In this document: in pieces, positions 51,293 through 59,382 of the stretch
How the letters are laid out: each line of letters starts with the position of its first letter
How positions within the stretch are numbered: position 1 is the stretch's first letter
Assembly: GCA_963835085.1 (NCBI GenBank)
Contig: CAWIED010000001.1
Coordinates: 2,914,001 to 2,978,000, forward strand
Direction: 5' to 3'
Length of the DNA stretch: 64,000 nt
Source of the DNA: JBDIAG01 sp963835085
GTDB lineage: Bacteria; Actinomycetota; Actinomycetes; Actinomycetales; CAWJMD01
Translations under genes and position numbers: made by a program
The notes under the pieces: generated by a model
The model's input: the letters and a program-made list of their open reading frames with translations, nothing else
Database searches by the model: none
Told to the model about the DNA's origin: nothing

Positions 51293-51466
51293 CTAGTCGG
51301 CTGACCCGGTCTTTGTGGCCGTACGAGCCTGCATCTCTTCGGCCTCGAGGCGAAGAATGGCTTCGCGTTCACGCCGGTCTGCATGCACCACTGCTCGCAT
51401 GGCAAACCAGAACAGCAACGACACGCACACCATGGGCGTCAGCGCGGCTACGGACTGCCAGAACAT
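51293..51466 (-). CDS. Small single-pass membrane protein
   Basis: 57 aa: ATG at 51466, TAG at 51293. An N-terminal TM helix (ALTPMVCVSLLFWFAMRAVV) is followed by a charged helix (HADRREREAILRLEAEEMQ) and a short polar tail. The FWF-x4-A-x4-DRRERE pattern is shared, from memory, with small proteins near lysS in other actinobacteria; their function is unknown. It lies 37 nt after the lysS stop on the same strand and before the hairpin, so it is likely co-transcribed with lysS. Confidence 0.75.
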   Translation of the reverse strand: MFWQSVAALTPMVCVSLLFWFAMRAVVHADRREREAILRLEAEEMQARTATKTGSAD

Positions 51467-51503
51467 GCCTGCACTCTAAACCCTCGTTGCGGCACCGCAA
51501 GCA

Positions 51504-53069
51504 CTACCCCAACGGGCGCACCAGCGGAAACATGATCGTTTCCCGGATGCCCGCACCCGTCAGCGCCATCAACAGTCGATCGATGCCCATCCCCTGGCCG
51601 CCGGCCGGGGGCATTCCATGCTCCATGGCCGCCAGGAAGTCTTCATCGACCCGCATCGCCTCCTCGTCGCCGCGCGCCGCCAATGCCGCCTGCTCGACGA
51701 AGCGTTCCCGTTGCACCACAGGGTCGTTGAGTTCGGAGTATCCGGTGGCCAGCTCGAAACCTCGTACGTAGAGGTCCCACTTCTGCACGGTGCCAGGCGC
51801 TGCGGGGTCCTCCTTCACCAACGGAGACGTCTCCAACGGAAAGCCGCGCACAAAGGTGGGCGCCGACAGCTCATCGCCCACGATATGCTCGAAAAGCTCC
51901 TCAACCACCTTGCCCGCGGTCACCGCCGTGCGATCGAGCTCCAGTCCAGAGCGCTCGGCCAGCGCCAGCAACCGGTCTAAAGGCGTTGTGGGGATGATCT
52001 CTTCGCCGAGACGCTCACTCACGGCGGGGTACATCTCCAACTCGGCCCATTCGCCACCGAAATCGTAGTCGGAGCCGTCCCGAAGGCGCACAAGCGTCGA
52101 GCCGGTCGCCTCGCGCGCCGCATTCTGCACCAGCTCGCGGGTGAGATGGGCAACGGAGCGATAGTCGCCGTACGCCTCGTAGAACTCCAACATCGCAAAC
52201 TCGGGGGAATGTGAAGAATCGGCACCCTCGTTGCGGAAGTTTCGGTTGATCTCGAAGACCCGGTCGATTCCTCCCACCAACGCCCGCTTCAGAAACAACT
52301 CAGGTGCGATACGCAGGTACAGTTGCATTCCCAGGGCATTCGACGACGTCACGAACGGGCGCGCCGCTGCTCCGCCATGCATCACTTGCAGCATCGGGGT
52401 CTCGACCTCGACGAATCCCCGCTCGTGGAATGTCTGCCTAAGGCTGCGAATCACTGCGGCGCGGGTATGCACCATCGTGCGCGCCGCCGGCCGAACGATG
52501 AGATCGACATATCGCTGCCGGACCCGACTCTCCTCGCTCATTTCCTTGTGCAGAACGGGCAGCGGACGAATGGTCTTGGCAGCAAGTTGCCACTGCGCCG
52601 CCAACACCGACAACTCGCCCCGCTTACTGCTGATGACCCGACCGGTCACCGAGACGAAGTCAGCGAGGTCGACGTCGGCCTTCCAGGCGGCCAGGGAATC
52701 GGCGCCTACCTCAGCCAGACTCAACATCACCTGCACCCGGGTTGCTTCGGCATCGCCCTCCTGAAGCGTCGCGAAGCACAACTTTCCGGAGTTGCGGATA
52801 TACACCACTCGCCCTGCGACGGAAACAACGTCCGCGGTCTCCTGCCCCGTCTCCAGTTCGGCGTAAGTCTTGCGCAGCTCAGCGAGGGATATCGTGCGCG
52901 GCACGGTTACTGGATAGGCGTCGGAGCCCTCCTTCAGCAGTCGCTCGCGCTTGGCGTGCCGCACCCGGATCTGCTCCGGAGTGGCATCGACCTCGTCCGG
53001 GTCGGCGGCTGTTGCGGGCGTGCTGGTCGTCTCGGGCTGCGAAGGCGGAGTCGGGCTTTGGCCGGTCAT
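51504..53069 (-). CDS. lysS: Lysyl-tRNA synthetase (class II)
   Basis: 521 aa. The OB-fold anticodon-binding domain (about residues 75-170) has VSVAGRVVYIRNSGKLCFATL. Class II motif 2 is INRNFRNEGADSSHSPEFAMLEF and motif 3 is GGQGMGIDRLLMALTG. The lysine-site motif ATGYSELNDPVVQRERF is intact. Two usually conserved spots differ: GGANARPF reads GGAAARPF, and the HNPEFT element reads HSPEFA. GC content appears a little lower than in neighbours. ATG 53069 has TACTGT 7 nt upstream (leaderless); the GTG at 53078 lies inside that box. Confidence 0.93.
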   Translation of the reverse strand: MTGQSPTPPSQPETTSTPATAADPDEVDATPEQIRVRHAKRERLLKEGSDAYPVTVPRTISLAELRKTYAELETGQETADVVSVAGRVVYIRNSGKLCFATLQEGDAEATRVQVMLSLAEVGADSLAAWKADVDLADFVSVTGRVISSKRGELSVLAAQWQLAAKTIRPLPVLHKEMSEESRVRQRYVDLIVRPAARTMVHTRAAVIRSLRQTFHERGFVEVETPMLQVMHGGAAARPFVTSSNALGMQLYLRIAPELFLKRALVGGIDRVFEINRNFRNEGADSSHSPEFAMLEFYEAYGDYRSVAHLTRELVQNAAREATGSTLVRLRDGSDYDFGGEWAELEMYPAVSERLGEEIIPTTPLDRLLALAERSGLELDRTAVTAGKVVEELFEHIVGDELSAPTFVRGFPLETSPLVKEDPAAPGTVQKWDLYVRGFELATGYSELNDPVVQRERFVEQAALAARGDEEAMRVDEDFLAAMEHGMPPAGGQGMGIDRLLMALTGAGIRETIMFPLVRPLG

Positions 53070-53076
53070 GGCCCGC

Positions 53077-53082
53077 ACAGTA
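53077..53082 (-). promoter_or_regulatory. -10 box of lysS
   Basis: TACTGT on the minus strand, 7 nt before ATG 53069. Confidence 0.45.
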
Positions 53083-53141
53083 CCGAGCCCGCGAACCGAC
53101 GGCTGAGGCGACAGTCGCCGATCCGGCGAACGAGTCGGGTG

Positions 53142-54113
53142 CTATTGCACCAGGTCGACGGCGATGTCGAGAATGGGGCTCGAGTGGGTCAGCGCGCCCA
53201 CGGAGAGATAGTCGACCCCCGTCCACGCGTATTCGCGCGCACGGGCCAAGGACAGCCCGCCGGTCGCCTCGATCTCGAGCGGCTCGTCGGTGGCCTTGCG
53301 GGCCGCCTGCACGGCCGCCTTCATGTCACTGACGCTCATGTTGTCGAGCATCAGGTAGCGAGAGCCGGCATCAACCGCCTCGACGGCCTCCTCGCTGTTG
53401 GTCACCTCTACCTGAACCGGAACATTCGGGAACAAGGCCTTGACCTTGGCATAGGCAGCGGACACCGATCCGGCCGCAAGCTTGTGGTTGTCCTTGATCA
53501 TGGCCACGTCGTAGAGGCCCATCCGCTTGTTGACCCCGCCGCCGACGCGGACGGCATACTTCTCCAGCGCACGCAGGCCTGGTGTGGTCTTGCGGGTGTC
53601 GAGCACTTTGACGTTGGTGCCTGCCAGCGCGTTCGCCCAGGCGTTGGTGGCGGTGGCCACCCCGGAGGCCCGGCAGAGCAGGTTGAGCAGGGTGCGCTCG
53701 CCCGTGAGCAGCACCCGGGTGGAACCGCTCATCACGGCGATGACGTCGCCGGCCTTGACATGGGCACCGTCGTTCAGCCGGAGGTCGACCGCCGGCGCCG
53801 GCTGCCCGAACCGACTCGACACCTCGGCCAGCACCACGGCGATGAGTGGAGCACCCGCCAGTACGCCCTCGCCTCGCGCCACCACGTTGACCACACTGCG
53901 TGCTCCGGTGCTGATGATGGAGTTGGTGGTGACATCGCGCCCTGGATTGCCACCCAGATCTTCGGAGAGCACGTAGCTGACAAGTGCCCCGGCCCACTCG
54001 GGGCTCAGACCCACCGCGTTGAGCGAGTTGACGATGCCGTCGGGCCACGACGTGGCCGCTGCGGTCTTGACCTGCTCGACCGCTCGGCTCGGCGGCGAGG
54101 CGTGACGTCCCAT
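53142..54113 (-). CDS. nadC: Nicotinate-nucleotide pyrophosphorylase (carboxylating)
   Basis: 323 aa, quinolinate phosphoribosyltransferase of de novo NAD synthesis. SEDLGGNPGRDVTTNSI, LLTGERTLLNLLCRASGVAT, VLDTRKTTPGLRALEKYAVRVGGG (seen as DTRKTTPGLR and EKYAVRVGGG), IKDNHKLAAG and IEATGGLSL are conserved QAPRTase motifs. ATG 54113 fits the family N-terminus best; the open frame continues upstream. nadB lies 5.3 kb away on the same strand, separated by an exporter gene block. Confidence 0.94.
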   Translation of the reverse strand: MGRHASPPSRAVEQVKTAAATSWPDGIVNSLNAVGLSPEWAGALVSYVLSEDLGGNPGRDVTTNSIISTGARSVVNVVARGEGVLAGAPLIAVVLAEVSSRFGQPAPAVDLRLNDGAHVKAGDVIAVMSGSTRVLLTGERTLLNLLCRASGVATATNAWANALAGTNVKVLDTRKTTPGLRALEKYAVRVGGGVNKRMGLYDVAMIKDNHKLAAGSVSAAYAKVKALFPNVPVQVEVTNSEEAVEAVDAGSRYLMLDNMSVSDMKAAVQAARKATDEPLEIEATGGLSLARAREYAWTGVDYLSVGALTHSSPILDIAVDLVQ

Positions 54114-54231
54114 GCGCAACAGTGTGCCGCACAGTGACACCGCACCGTGCCCGGGCCGGGCGAGAGGCAGCCAAAAGACACCCGAACCGGTCAACCCTGG
54201 ATCGAGGATTCAAACTCCCGGGTGAGATGTC

Positions 54232-54247
54232 GGTGCCAGGTGGCACC
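54232..54247. promoter_or_regulatory. Inverted repeat before the ABC exporter operon
   Basis: GGTGCC-AGGT-GGCACC, a perfect 6-bp stem ending 8 nt before the exporter ATG. It could be an operator or a translation-affecting hairpin. Confidence 0.4.
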
Positions 54248-54255
54248 CTACGGTT

Positions 54256-55989
54256 ATGCCGTTGATCCATCTCGCCGCACGCTTCCTGCGCCCGTACCGG
54301 GCGTGGCTGCTCGGCATCGTCCTTGCCCAACTTGCCTCGGTCACCGCGGCGCTTTACCTGCCCAGCTTCAATGCCGACATCATCGACAACGGTGTAGCTA
54401 AGGCGAATACCGGCTATATCCTCAACATCGGCGCGGCAATGCTGGCCATTTCGGCCGTCCAGGCGGTGGCTACGTACGGCGCCACCTATCTCGGAGCGCG
54501 GTCGTCGGCGGTCATGGGTCGCGATGTTCGGGCTGCGCTGTTCGCCCGTGTGGGCGATTTCTCCGCGCAGGAGTTCATCGGGTTCGGGGCCCCCACACTC
54601 ATCTCGCGCACCACCAACGACGTCACTCAGGTTCAGCAGGTCGTCAACATGGCCCTGACCCTGATGGTCTCCGCCCCGATCATGATGATCGGCGGAATCG
54701 TCATGGCCTTGCGCGAAGACCTCGGCCTGTCCTGGCTGCTGGTGGTCTCCGTCCCGGCATTGGCCATCTGCGTCGGTTTGGTGATCAGCCGCATGATTCC
54801 CCAGTTTCGGCTCATGCAGAAGTGCGTCGACCTCGTCAACCGCATCCTGCGCGAGCAGATCACCGGGGTGCGGGTGGTACGGGCGTTCGTCCGCGAGCGT
54901 TTCGAGGAGGAGCGCTTCGACGAGGCCAACGCCCGTTACACCCTGACGGCGCTGCGGGTGGGCCGGCTGATGGCCATCGCGTTCCCCGTGGTGATGGTGA
55001 TCTTCAACGCCTCGACCGTCGCCGTGCTCTGGTTCGGCGCCTCCCGGGTGGGCTCCGGGCAGATGCAGGTCGGGGCACTCACCGCGTTCATGTCTTACCT
55101 GATGCAGATCCTGATGTCTGTGATGATGGCCACCTTCATGTCCATGATGATCCCGCGGGCCGCGGTGTCGTCGGGGCGCATCAGCGAGGTGCTGTCCAGC
55201 CTGCCCACCGTCGTCGAGCCCGCAGCACCGGTGCCGCTGCCGGCCGGGCCCTGCGCGGTCGACTTCGACTCTGTGACGTTCAGCTATCCGGGGGCCCAGG
55301 TTCCGGTGCTGCAGAGCGTCTGCCTGCATGCCCGGCCAGGCACCACCACGGCCATCATCGGCTCCACAGGCGCGGGAAAGACCACGCTGATCAACCTCAT
55401 CCCACGGCTCTACGACGCCACTAGCGGGCAGGTGCGCGTGGGCGGGGTGAACATCAAAGACGTCGCCCAGGAAGACCTCTGGTCGCGGATCGGGCTGATC
55501 CCGCAGCGACCCTTCCTGTTCAGCGGCACCGTCGCCTCCAACCTGCGCTTCGGCAAAGAAGATGCCACGGACGCCGAGCTCTGGGAGGCGTTGCGGATCG
55601 CACAGGCCGACGACTTCGTCGCGGCCATGCCCGAAGGCCTCGACGCCCCGATCGCCCAGGGCGGCACCAACGTCTCGGGAGGCCAGCGACAACGGCTGGC
55701 GATCGCGCGGGCGGTGGTACGACGCCCGGCGATCTATCTCTTCGACGACGCCTTCTCAGCGCTCGATCTGGCCACCGACGCACGGCTACGCTCCGCGCTG
55801 GCCCCCGTCACCGGCGATTCCACAGTGATCATCGTGGCCCAGCGCGTCTCCACCATCCTGGGTGCCGACACCATCGTCGTGCTCGACGACGGCAAGGTGG
55901 TAGGCACGGGATCTCACGACGACCTGATCCGGGAGTGTCCTACGTACCTCGAGATCGTCGAGTCGCAGCAGCCGGGGGTGGCGGCATGA
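54256..55989 (+). CDS. ABC exporter half-transporter, degenerate Walker B
   Basis: 577 aa: six-TM exporter domain (about residues 1-310) and ATPase domain. Walker A is GSTGAGKTTLINL, the signature NVSGGQRQRLAIARA is canonical, and Walker B reads IYLFDDAFSALDL with Asp in place of the catalytic Glu. This is the usual sign of the non-consensus subunit of a heterodimeric exporter (BmrC/TM287 type). Its stop overlaps the partner ATG (ATGA). The substrate is unknown; drug or lipid export is typical. Confidence 0.92.
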   Translation: MPLIHLAARFLRPYRAWLLGIVLAQLASVTAALYLPSFNADIIDNGVAKANTGYILNIGAAMLAISAVQAVATYGATYLGARSSAVMGRDVRAALFARVGDFSAQEFIGFGAPTLISRTTNDVTQVQQVVNMALTLMVSAPIMMIGGIVMALREDLGLSWLLVVSVPALAICVGLVISRMIPQFRLMQKCVDLVNRILREQITGVRVVRAFVRERFEEERFDEANARYTLTALRVGRLMAIAFPVVMVIFNASTVAVLWFGASRVGSGQMQVGALTAFMSYLMQILMSVMMATFMSMMIPRAAVSSGRISEVLSSLPTVVEPAAPVPLPAGPCAVDFDSVTFSYPGAQVPVLQSVCLHARPGTTTAIIGSTGAGKTTLINLIPRLYDATSGQVRVGGVNIKDVAQEDLWSRIGLIPQRPFLFSGTVASNLRFGKEDATDAELWEALRIAQADDFVAAMPEGLDAPIAQGGTNVSGGQRQRLAIARAVVRRPAIYLFDDAFSALDLATDARLRSALAPVTGDSTVIIVAQRVSTILGADTIVVLDDGKVVGTGSHDDLIRECPTYLEIVESQQPGVAA

Positions 55990-57959
55990 GTGAACGAGTG
56001 CTCACCAGCGAAGAGAAGGCGGCTGCCAGCCGGCGCGGGCCACGCGCCTCGGGTGGCCCCCCGCACGCCATGATGGGTCGCCCCGCCGAGAAGTCCAAAG
56101 ACTTCAAGGGCACGGTCCGACGGTTGCTGGGCCGGTTGACCCCGCATCGTTTCACCCTCAGTGTGGCCATCGTCCTGGCCTTGACCAGCGTCGTGCTGCA
56201 GGCGCTGGGGCCCAAGATCCTCGGCAACGCCATGAACCTCATCTTCGCCGGTTTCGTGGGCTCCAAACTGCCGTCCGGCCTGACGCAGGCGCAAGTGGTA
56301 GCAGGACTGCGCGCGCAGGGTCAGGGTCAGTACGCGGATCTGGTGGCCGGCATGAGCGATCTCGTGCCAGGCAAGGGCATCGACATGGGGGCCGTGGGCC
56401 ACACCCTGGCGCTGGTCCTGGCCATGTACGTGGTCGCCTCCGTCTTGTCATGGCTGCAGGGCTGGCTGCTCACCGGTATCGTCCAGTCGGCGGTTCGCGC
56501 CCTGCGTAGTGACATCGAGGCCAAGATCCACCGGCTGCCATTGCCCTACTTCGATGCCCAGCCCCGGGGTGAACTGCTCAGCCGAGTCACCAACGACATC
56601 GACAACGTGGCCCAGAGCCTGCAGCAGACGCTCTCCCAGTTGGTCACCTCACTGCTCACCGTCATCGCCATGGTGTCCATGATGTTCTGGGTGTCACCGC
56701 TGCTGGCGCTCATCGCGTTGGTGACCATTCCGATCTCCATGTGGCTCACGGCCGTCATCGGCAAGCGGTCGCAGAAGCGGTTCATCGCACAGTGGCGTAG
56801 CACCGGCGAACTCAACTCCATCGTTGAGGAGTCGTTCAGCGGGCACAGCATCGTCAAGGTGTTCGGCCGCCAGCAGCAGGCGCGGGCCGATTTCGCGGCC
56901 AAGAACGATGAGCTGTTCACCGCCTCGTTCGGGGCTCAGTTCATCTCGGGCCTGATCATGCCCACCATGATGTTCGTCGGAAACCTCAACTACGTCGCCA
57001 TCGCGGTGGTCGGCGGGCTGCGGGTCGCCTCGGGTTCGATGACCCTCGGAGACGTGACGGCGTTCATCCAGTACTCACGCCAGTTCACCCAGCCGCTCAC
57101 CCAGGTGGCGTCCATGGCAAACCTCGTGCAGTCGGGAATCGCTTCCGCGGAGCGGGTCTTCGAGGTGCTGGACGAGCCCGAACAGGTACCCGAAGTGGCG
57201 CATCCCAGCCTTGGCGACGCTCGCGGACTGGTCACCTTCGAAGACGTGTCGTTCGCCTACACGCCTGAGCGCAAGTTGATCGAGCACCTCGACCTGCGGG
57301 TGGAGCCCGGACAGACCGTGGCCATCGTGGGGCCCACGGGCGCCGGCAAGACGACCCTGGTCAACCTCATCATGCGCTTCTACGAGCTCGATGGCGGACG
57401 CATCACCCTCGACGGCGTCGACATCACCCAGATGTCGCGGCATCAGCTCCGCTCCGAGATCGGCATGGTGCTGCAAGACACCTGGCTGTTCCACGGATCC
57501 ATCGCCGACAACATCGCCTACGGCAAGCCAGGTGCCACCCGCGACGAGGTGCGGGCAGCTGCCGAGGCCACCTTCGTCGACCGGTTCGTACATTCGCTGC
57601 CCAATGGGTACGACACCCTCATCGACGAGGAGGGCAGCAACATCAGCGCCGGCGAGAAGCAGCTCGTCACGATCGCCAGAGCCTTCCTCGCCGATCCCGC
57701 CCTGCTGATCCTCGACGAGGCCACGTCGTCGGTCGACACCCGCACCGAGCGGCTGGTGCAGCAGGCCATGTCGGCGCTCCGGCAAGACCGCACGAGCTTC
57801 GTCATCGCCCATCGGCTGTCTACGATTCGCGACGCGGACGTCATCCTCGTGATGCGCGCCGGCGCGATCGTCGAGCACGGCACGCACAACGAGCTCGTCG
57901 CTTTGGGCGGGGTCTACGCAGACCTCTACCAGGCGCAGTTCGCCGGCAACCAGACATGA
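55986..57959 (+). CDS. ABC exporter half-transporter, degenerate signature
   Basis: 657 aa. An N-terminal extension of about 40 residues precedes the six-TM domain, and an extra loop of about 60 residues follows TM1. Walker A is GPTGAGKTTLVNL and Walker B LLILDEATSSVDT keeps the catalytic Glu, but the signature reads NISAGEKQLVTIARA instead of LSGGQ. Combined with the upstream subunit this gives one consensus and one degenerate ATP site, as in TmrAB/BmrCD-type heterodimers. ATG 55986 overlaps the upstream stop. Confidence 0.92.
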   Translation: MSERVLTSEEKAAASRRGPRASGGPPHAMMGRPAEKSKDFKGTVRRLLGRLTPHRFTLSVAIVLALTSVVLQALGPKILGNAMNLIFAGFVGSKLPSGLTQAQVVAGLRAQGQGQYADLVAGMSDLVPGKGIDMGAVGHTLALVLAMYVVASVLSWLQGWLLTGIVQSAVRALRSDIEAKIHRLPLPYFDAQPRGELLSRVTNDIDNVAQSLQQTLSQLVTSLLTVIAMVSMMFWVSPLLALIALVTIPISMWLTAVIGKRSQKRFIAQWRSTGELNSIVEESFSGHSIVKVFGRQQQARADFAAKNDELFTASFGAQFISGLIMPTMMFVGNLNYVAIAVVGGLRVASGSMTLGDVTAFIQYSRQFTQPLTQVASMANLVQSGIASAERVFEVLDEPEQVPEVAHPSLGDARGLVTFEDVSFAYTPERKLIEHLDLRVEPGQTVAIVGPTGAGKTTLVNLIMRFYELDGGRITLDGVDITQMSRHQLRSEIGMVLQDTWLFHGSIADNIAYGKPGATRDEVRAAAEATFVDRFVHSLPNGYDTLIDEEGSNISAGEKQLVTIARAFLADPALLILDEATSSVDTRTERLVQQAMSALRQDRTSFVIAHRLSTIRDADVILVMRAGAIVEHGTHNELVALGGVYADLYQAQFAGNQT

Positions 57960-58035
57960 CCGTCCGCAGAGTTCAGCCTGCCTCCCGGCGCCCCACGGCT
58001 CGGCACCGTGCCGCGAGAAGTGTGAGGAGCTGGAG

Positions 58036-59355
58036 TTGACCTCAGCAAGCGGCACCCGCCGCAGGACGACCCCGCGCTTTCACCGGGCGTGGATCGTGGC
58101 AGTGGTCACTCTGGGCGCCCTGGTGGCGTCCTCGGCATTCCGGTCGTCCACCGGGGTGCTCATGGAGCCCATCGAGACGACCTTCGGGTGGAGCCGGGAG
58201 ACCACCTCGGGGGCCGTGAGCCTCAACCTCATGCTCTTCGGCCTCACCGCACCGTTCGCCGCTGCCCTGATGGAGCGGTTCGGCGTCAAGGCCGTGGTGG
58301 CCATCGCGCTCTTCGTGGTGGGCTGTGGCAGTGCGTTGACCACGGTGATGACGCAACCCTGGCAGCTCTGGCTGCTGTGGGGGGTGTGCGTGGGCATGGG
58401 CACCGGCTCCATGGCACTCGTGTTCGGGGCGATCGTGGCCAATCGCTGGTTCGCCAGCCGACGAGGCCTGGTGACGGGAGTCTTCTCCGCGGCCAACGCC
58501 ACCGGCCAGCTCGTCTTCCTACCCCTGATCGCCGCCACTGCCTCGGGACCGGGGTGGCGGTGGGCCGCTGGGATCGTCGCCGCCCTGTCGTTCCTCATGG
58601 TGCCGCTGGTGCTGCTGCTGCTCACCAACCAGCCGGCCGACGTGGGGCTGCAGCCCTACGGGCTCCAGGAGCTCTCCACCGATGTCCCCGCTCCTCCCGC
58701 GGTTCCCCCGGGCACCGTACGGCCAGCGCATCTGGCGCTTACGACCTTGCGGGACTCTTCGCGGTCGTGGACGTTCTGGGCGCTCGTCATCACGTTCTGG
58801 GTATGCGGCTGGTCGACCAACGGGCTGGTGCAGACCCACTTCGTACCTGCCGCCCATGACCACGGCATGCCGACGACCATGGCGGCCGGGCTGCTGGCCG
58901 TGGTGGGGGTCTTCGACATCTTCGGCACGATCGCCTCGGGTTGGCTTACCGATCGGGTCGACTCGCGGATCCTGCTCTCGGTCTACTACGCCTTCCGCGG
59001 GCTGTCGCTGCTCCTGTTGCCCAATATGTTGGCCGCCACCGTGCACCCCAGCCTGTGGGTGTTCATCGTCTTCTACGGTCTCGACTGGGTGGCCACCGTG
59101 CCGCCGACCGTGGCGCTGTGCCGCGAGCACTTCGGCCTCGAACGCTCGGGCATCGTCTTCGGCTGGCTCTTCGCCTCGCACATGGTGGGGGCGGGAGTGG
59201 CCGCCAGCGTCGCCGGCTGGATCAGGTCGAGCACCGGTGACTACCGCTTCGCCTGGTTGTCGGCGGGCATCCTGTGCCTGATCGCGTCAGCGCTGGCCCT
59301 AACCATCCGACAGCACGCGGGCAGCAGACCCCTCCTGGAGAAGGTGTCGGGGTAG
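58036..59355 (+). CDS. MFS transporter (12 TM)
   Basis: 439 aa, monocarboxylate/oxalate-formate-antiporter-like MFS protein. VLMEPIETTFGWSRETTSGAVSLN (as PIETTFGWSRETTSG) near the N-terminus and SGWLTDRVDSRILL between TM8 and TM9 are typical of this group; MERFGVKAVVAIALF is the motif A region. The substrate is unknown. The start is TTG 58036 with GAGGAG upstream. It follows the ABC pair by 76 nt and may be co-transcribed. Confidence 0.88.
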   Translation: MTSASGTRRRTTPRFHRAWIVAVVTLGALVASSAFRSSTGVLMEPIETTFGWSRETTSGAVSLNLMLFGLTAPFAAALMERFGVKAVVAIALFVVGCGSALTTVMTQPWQLWLLWGVCVGMGTGSMALVFGAIVANRWFASRRGLVTGVFSAANATGQLVFLPLIAATASGPGWRWAAGIVAALSFLMVPLVLLLLTNQPADVGLQPYGLQELSTDVPAPPAVPPGTVRPAHLALTTLRDSSRSWTFWALVITFWVCGWSTNGLVQTHFVPAAHDHGMPTTMAAGLLAVVGVFDIFGTIASGWLTDRVDSRILLSVYYAFRGLSLLLLPNMLAATVHPSLWVFIVFYGLDWVATVPPTVALCREHFGLERSGIVFGWLFASHMVGAGVAASVAGWIRSSTGDYRFAWLSAGILCLIASALALTIRQHAGSRPLLEKVSG

Positions 59356-59382
59356 CCGCGACCCAGGCCTGCTCAGCAGGGC

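Noticed and set aside
53371..55692. A 773-aa minus-strand frame across nadC and the ABC exporter
   Set aside because: Antisense/out-of-frame shadow; Arg/His/Gly-rich without domains, while nadC and the exporter have full family motifs.
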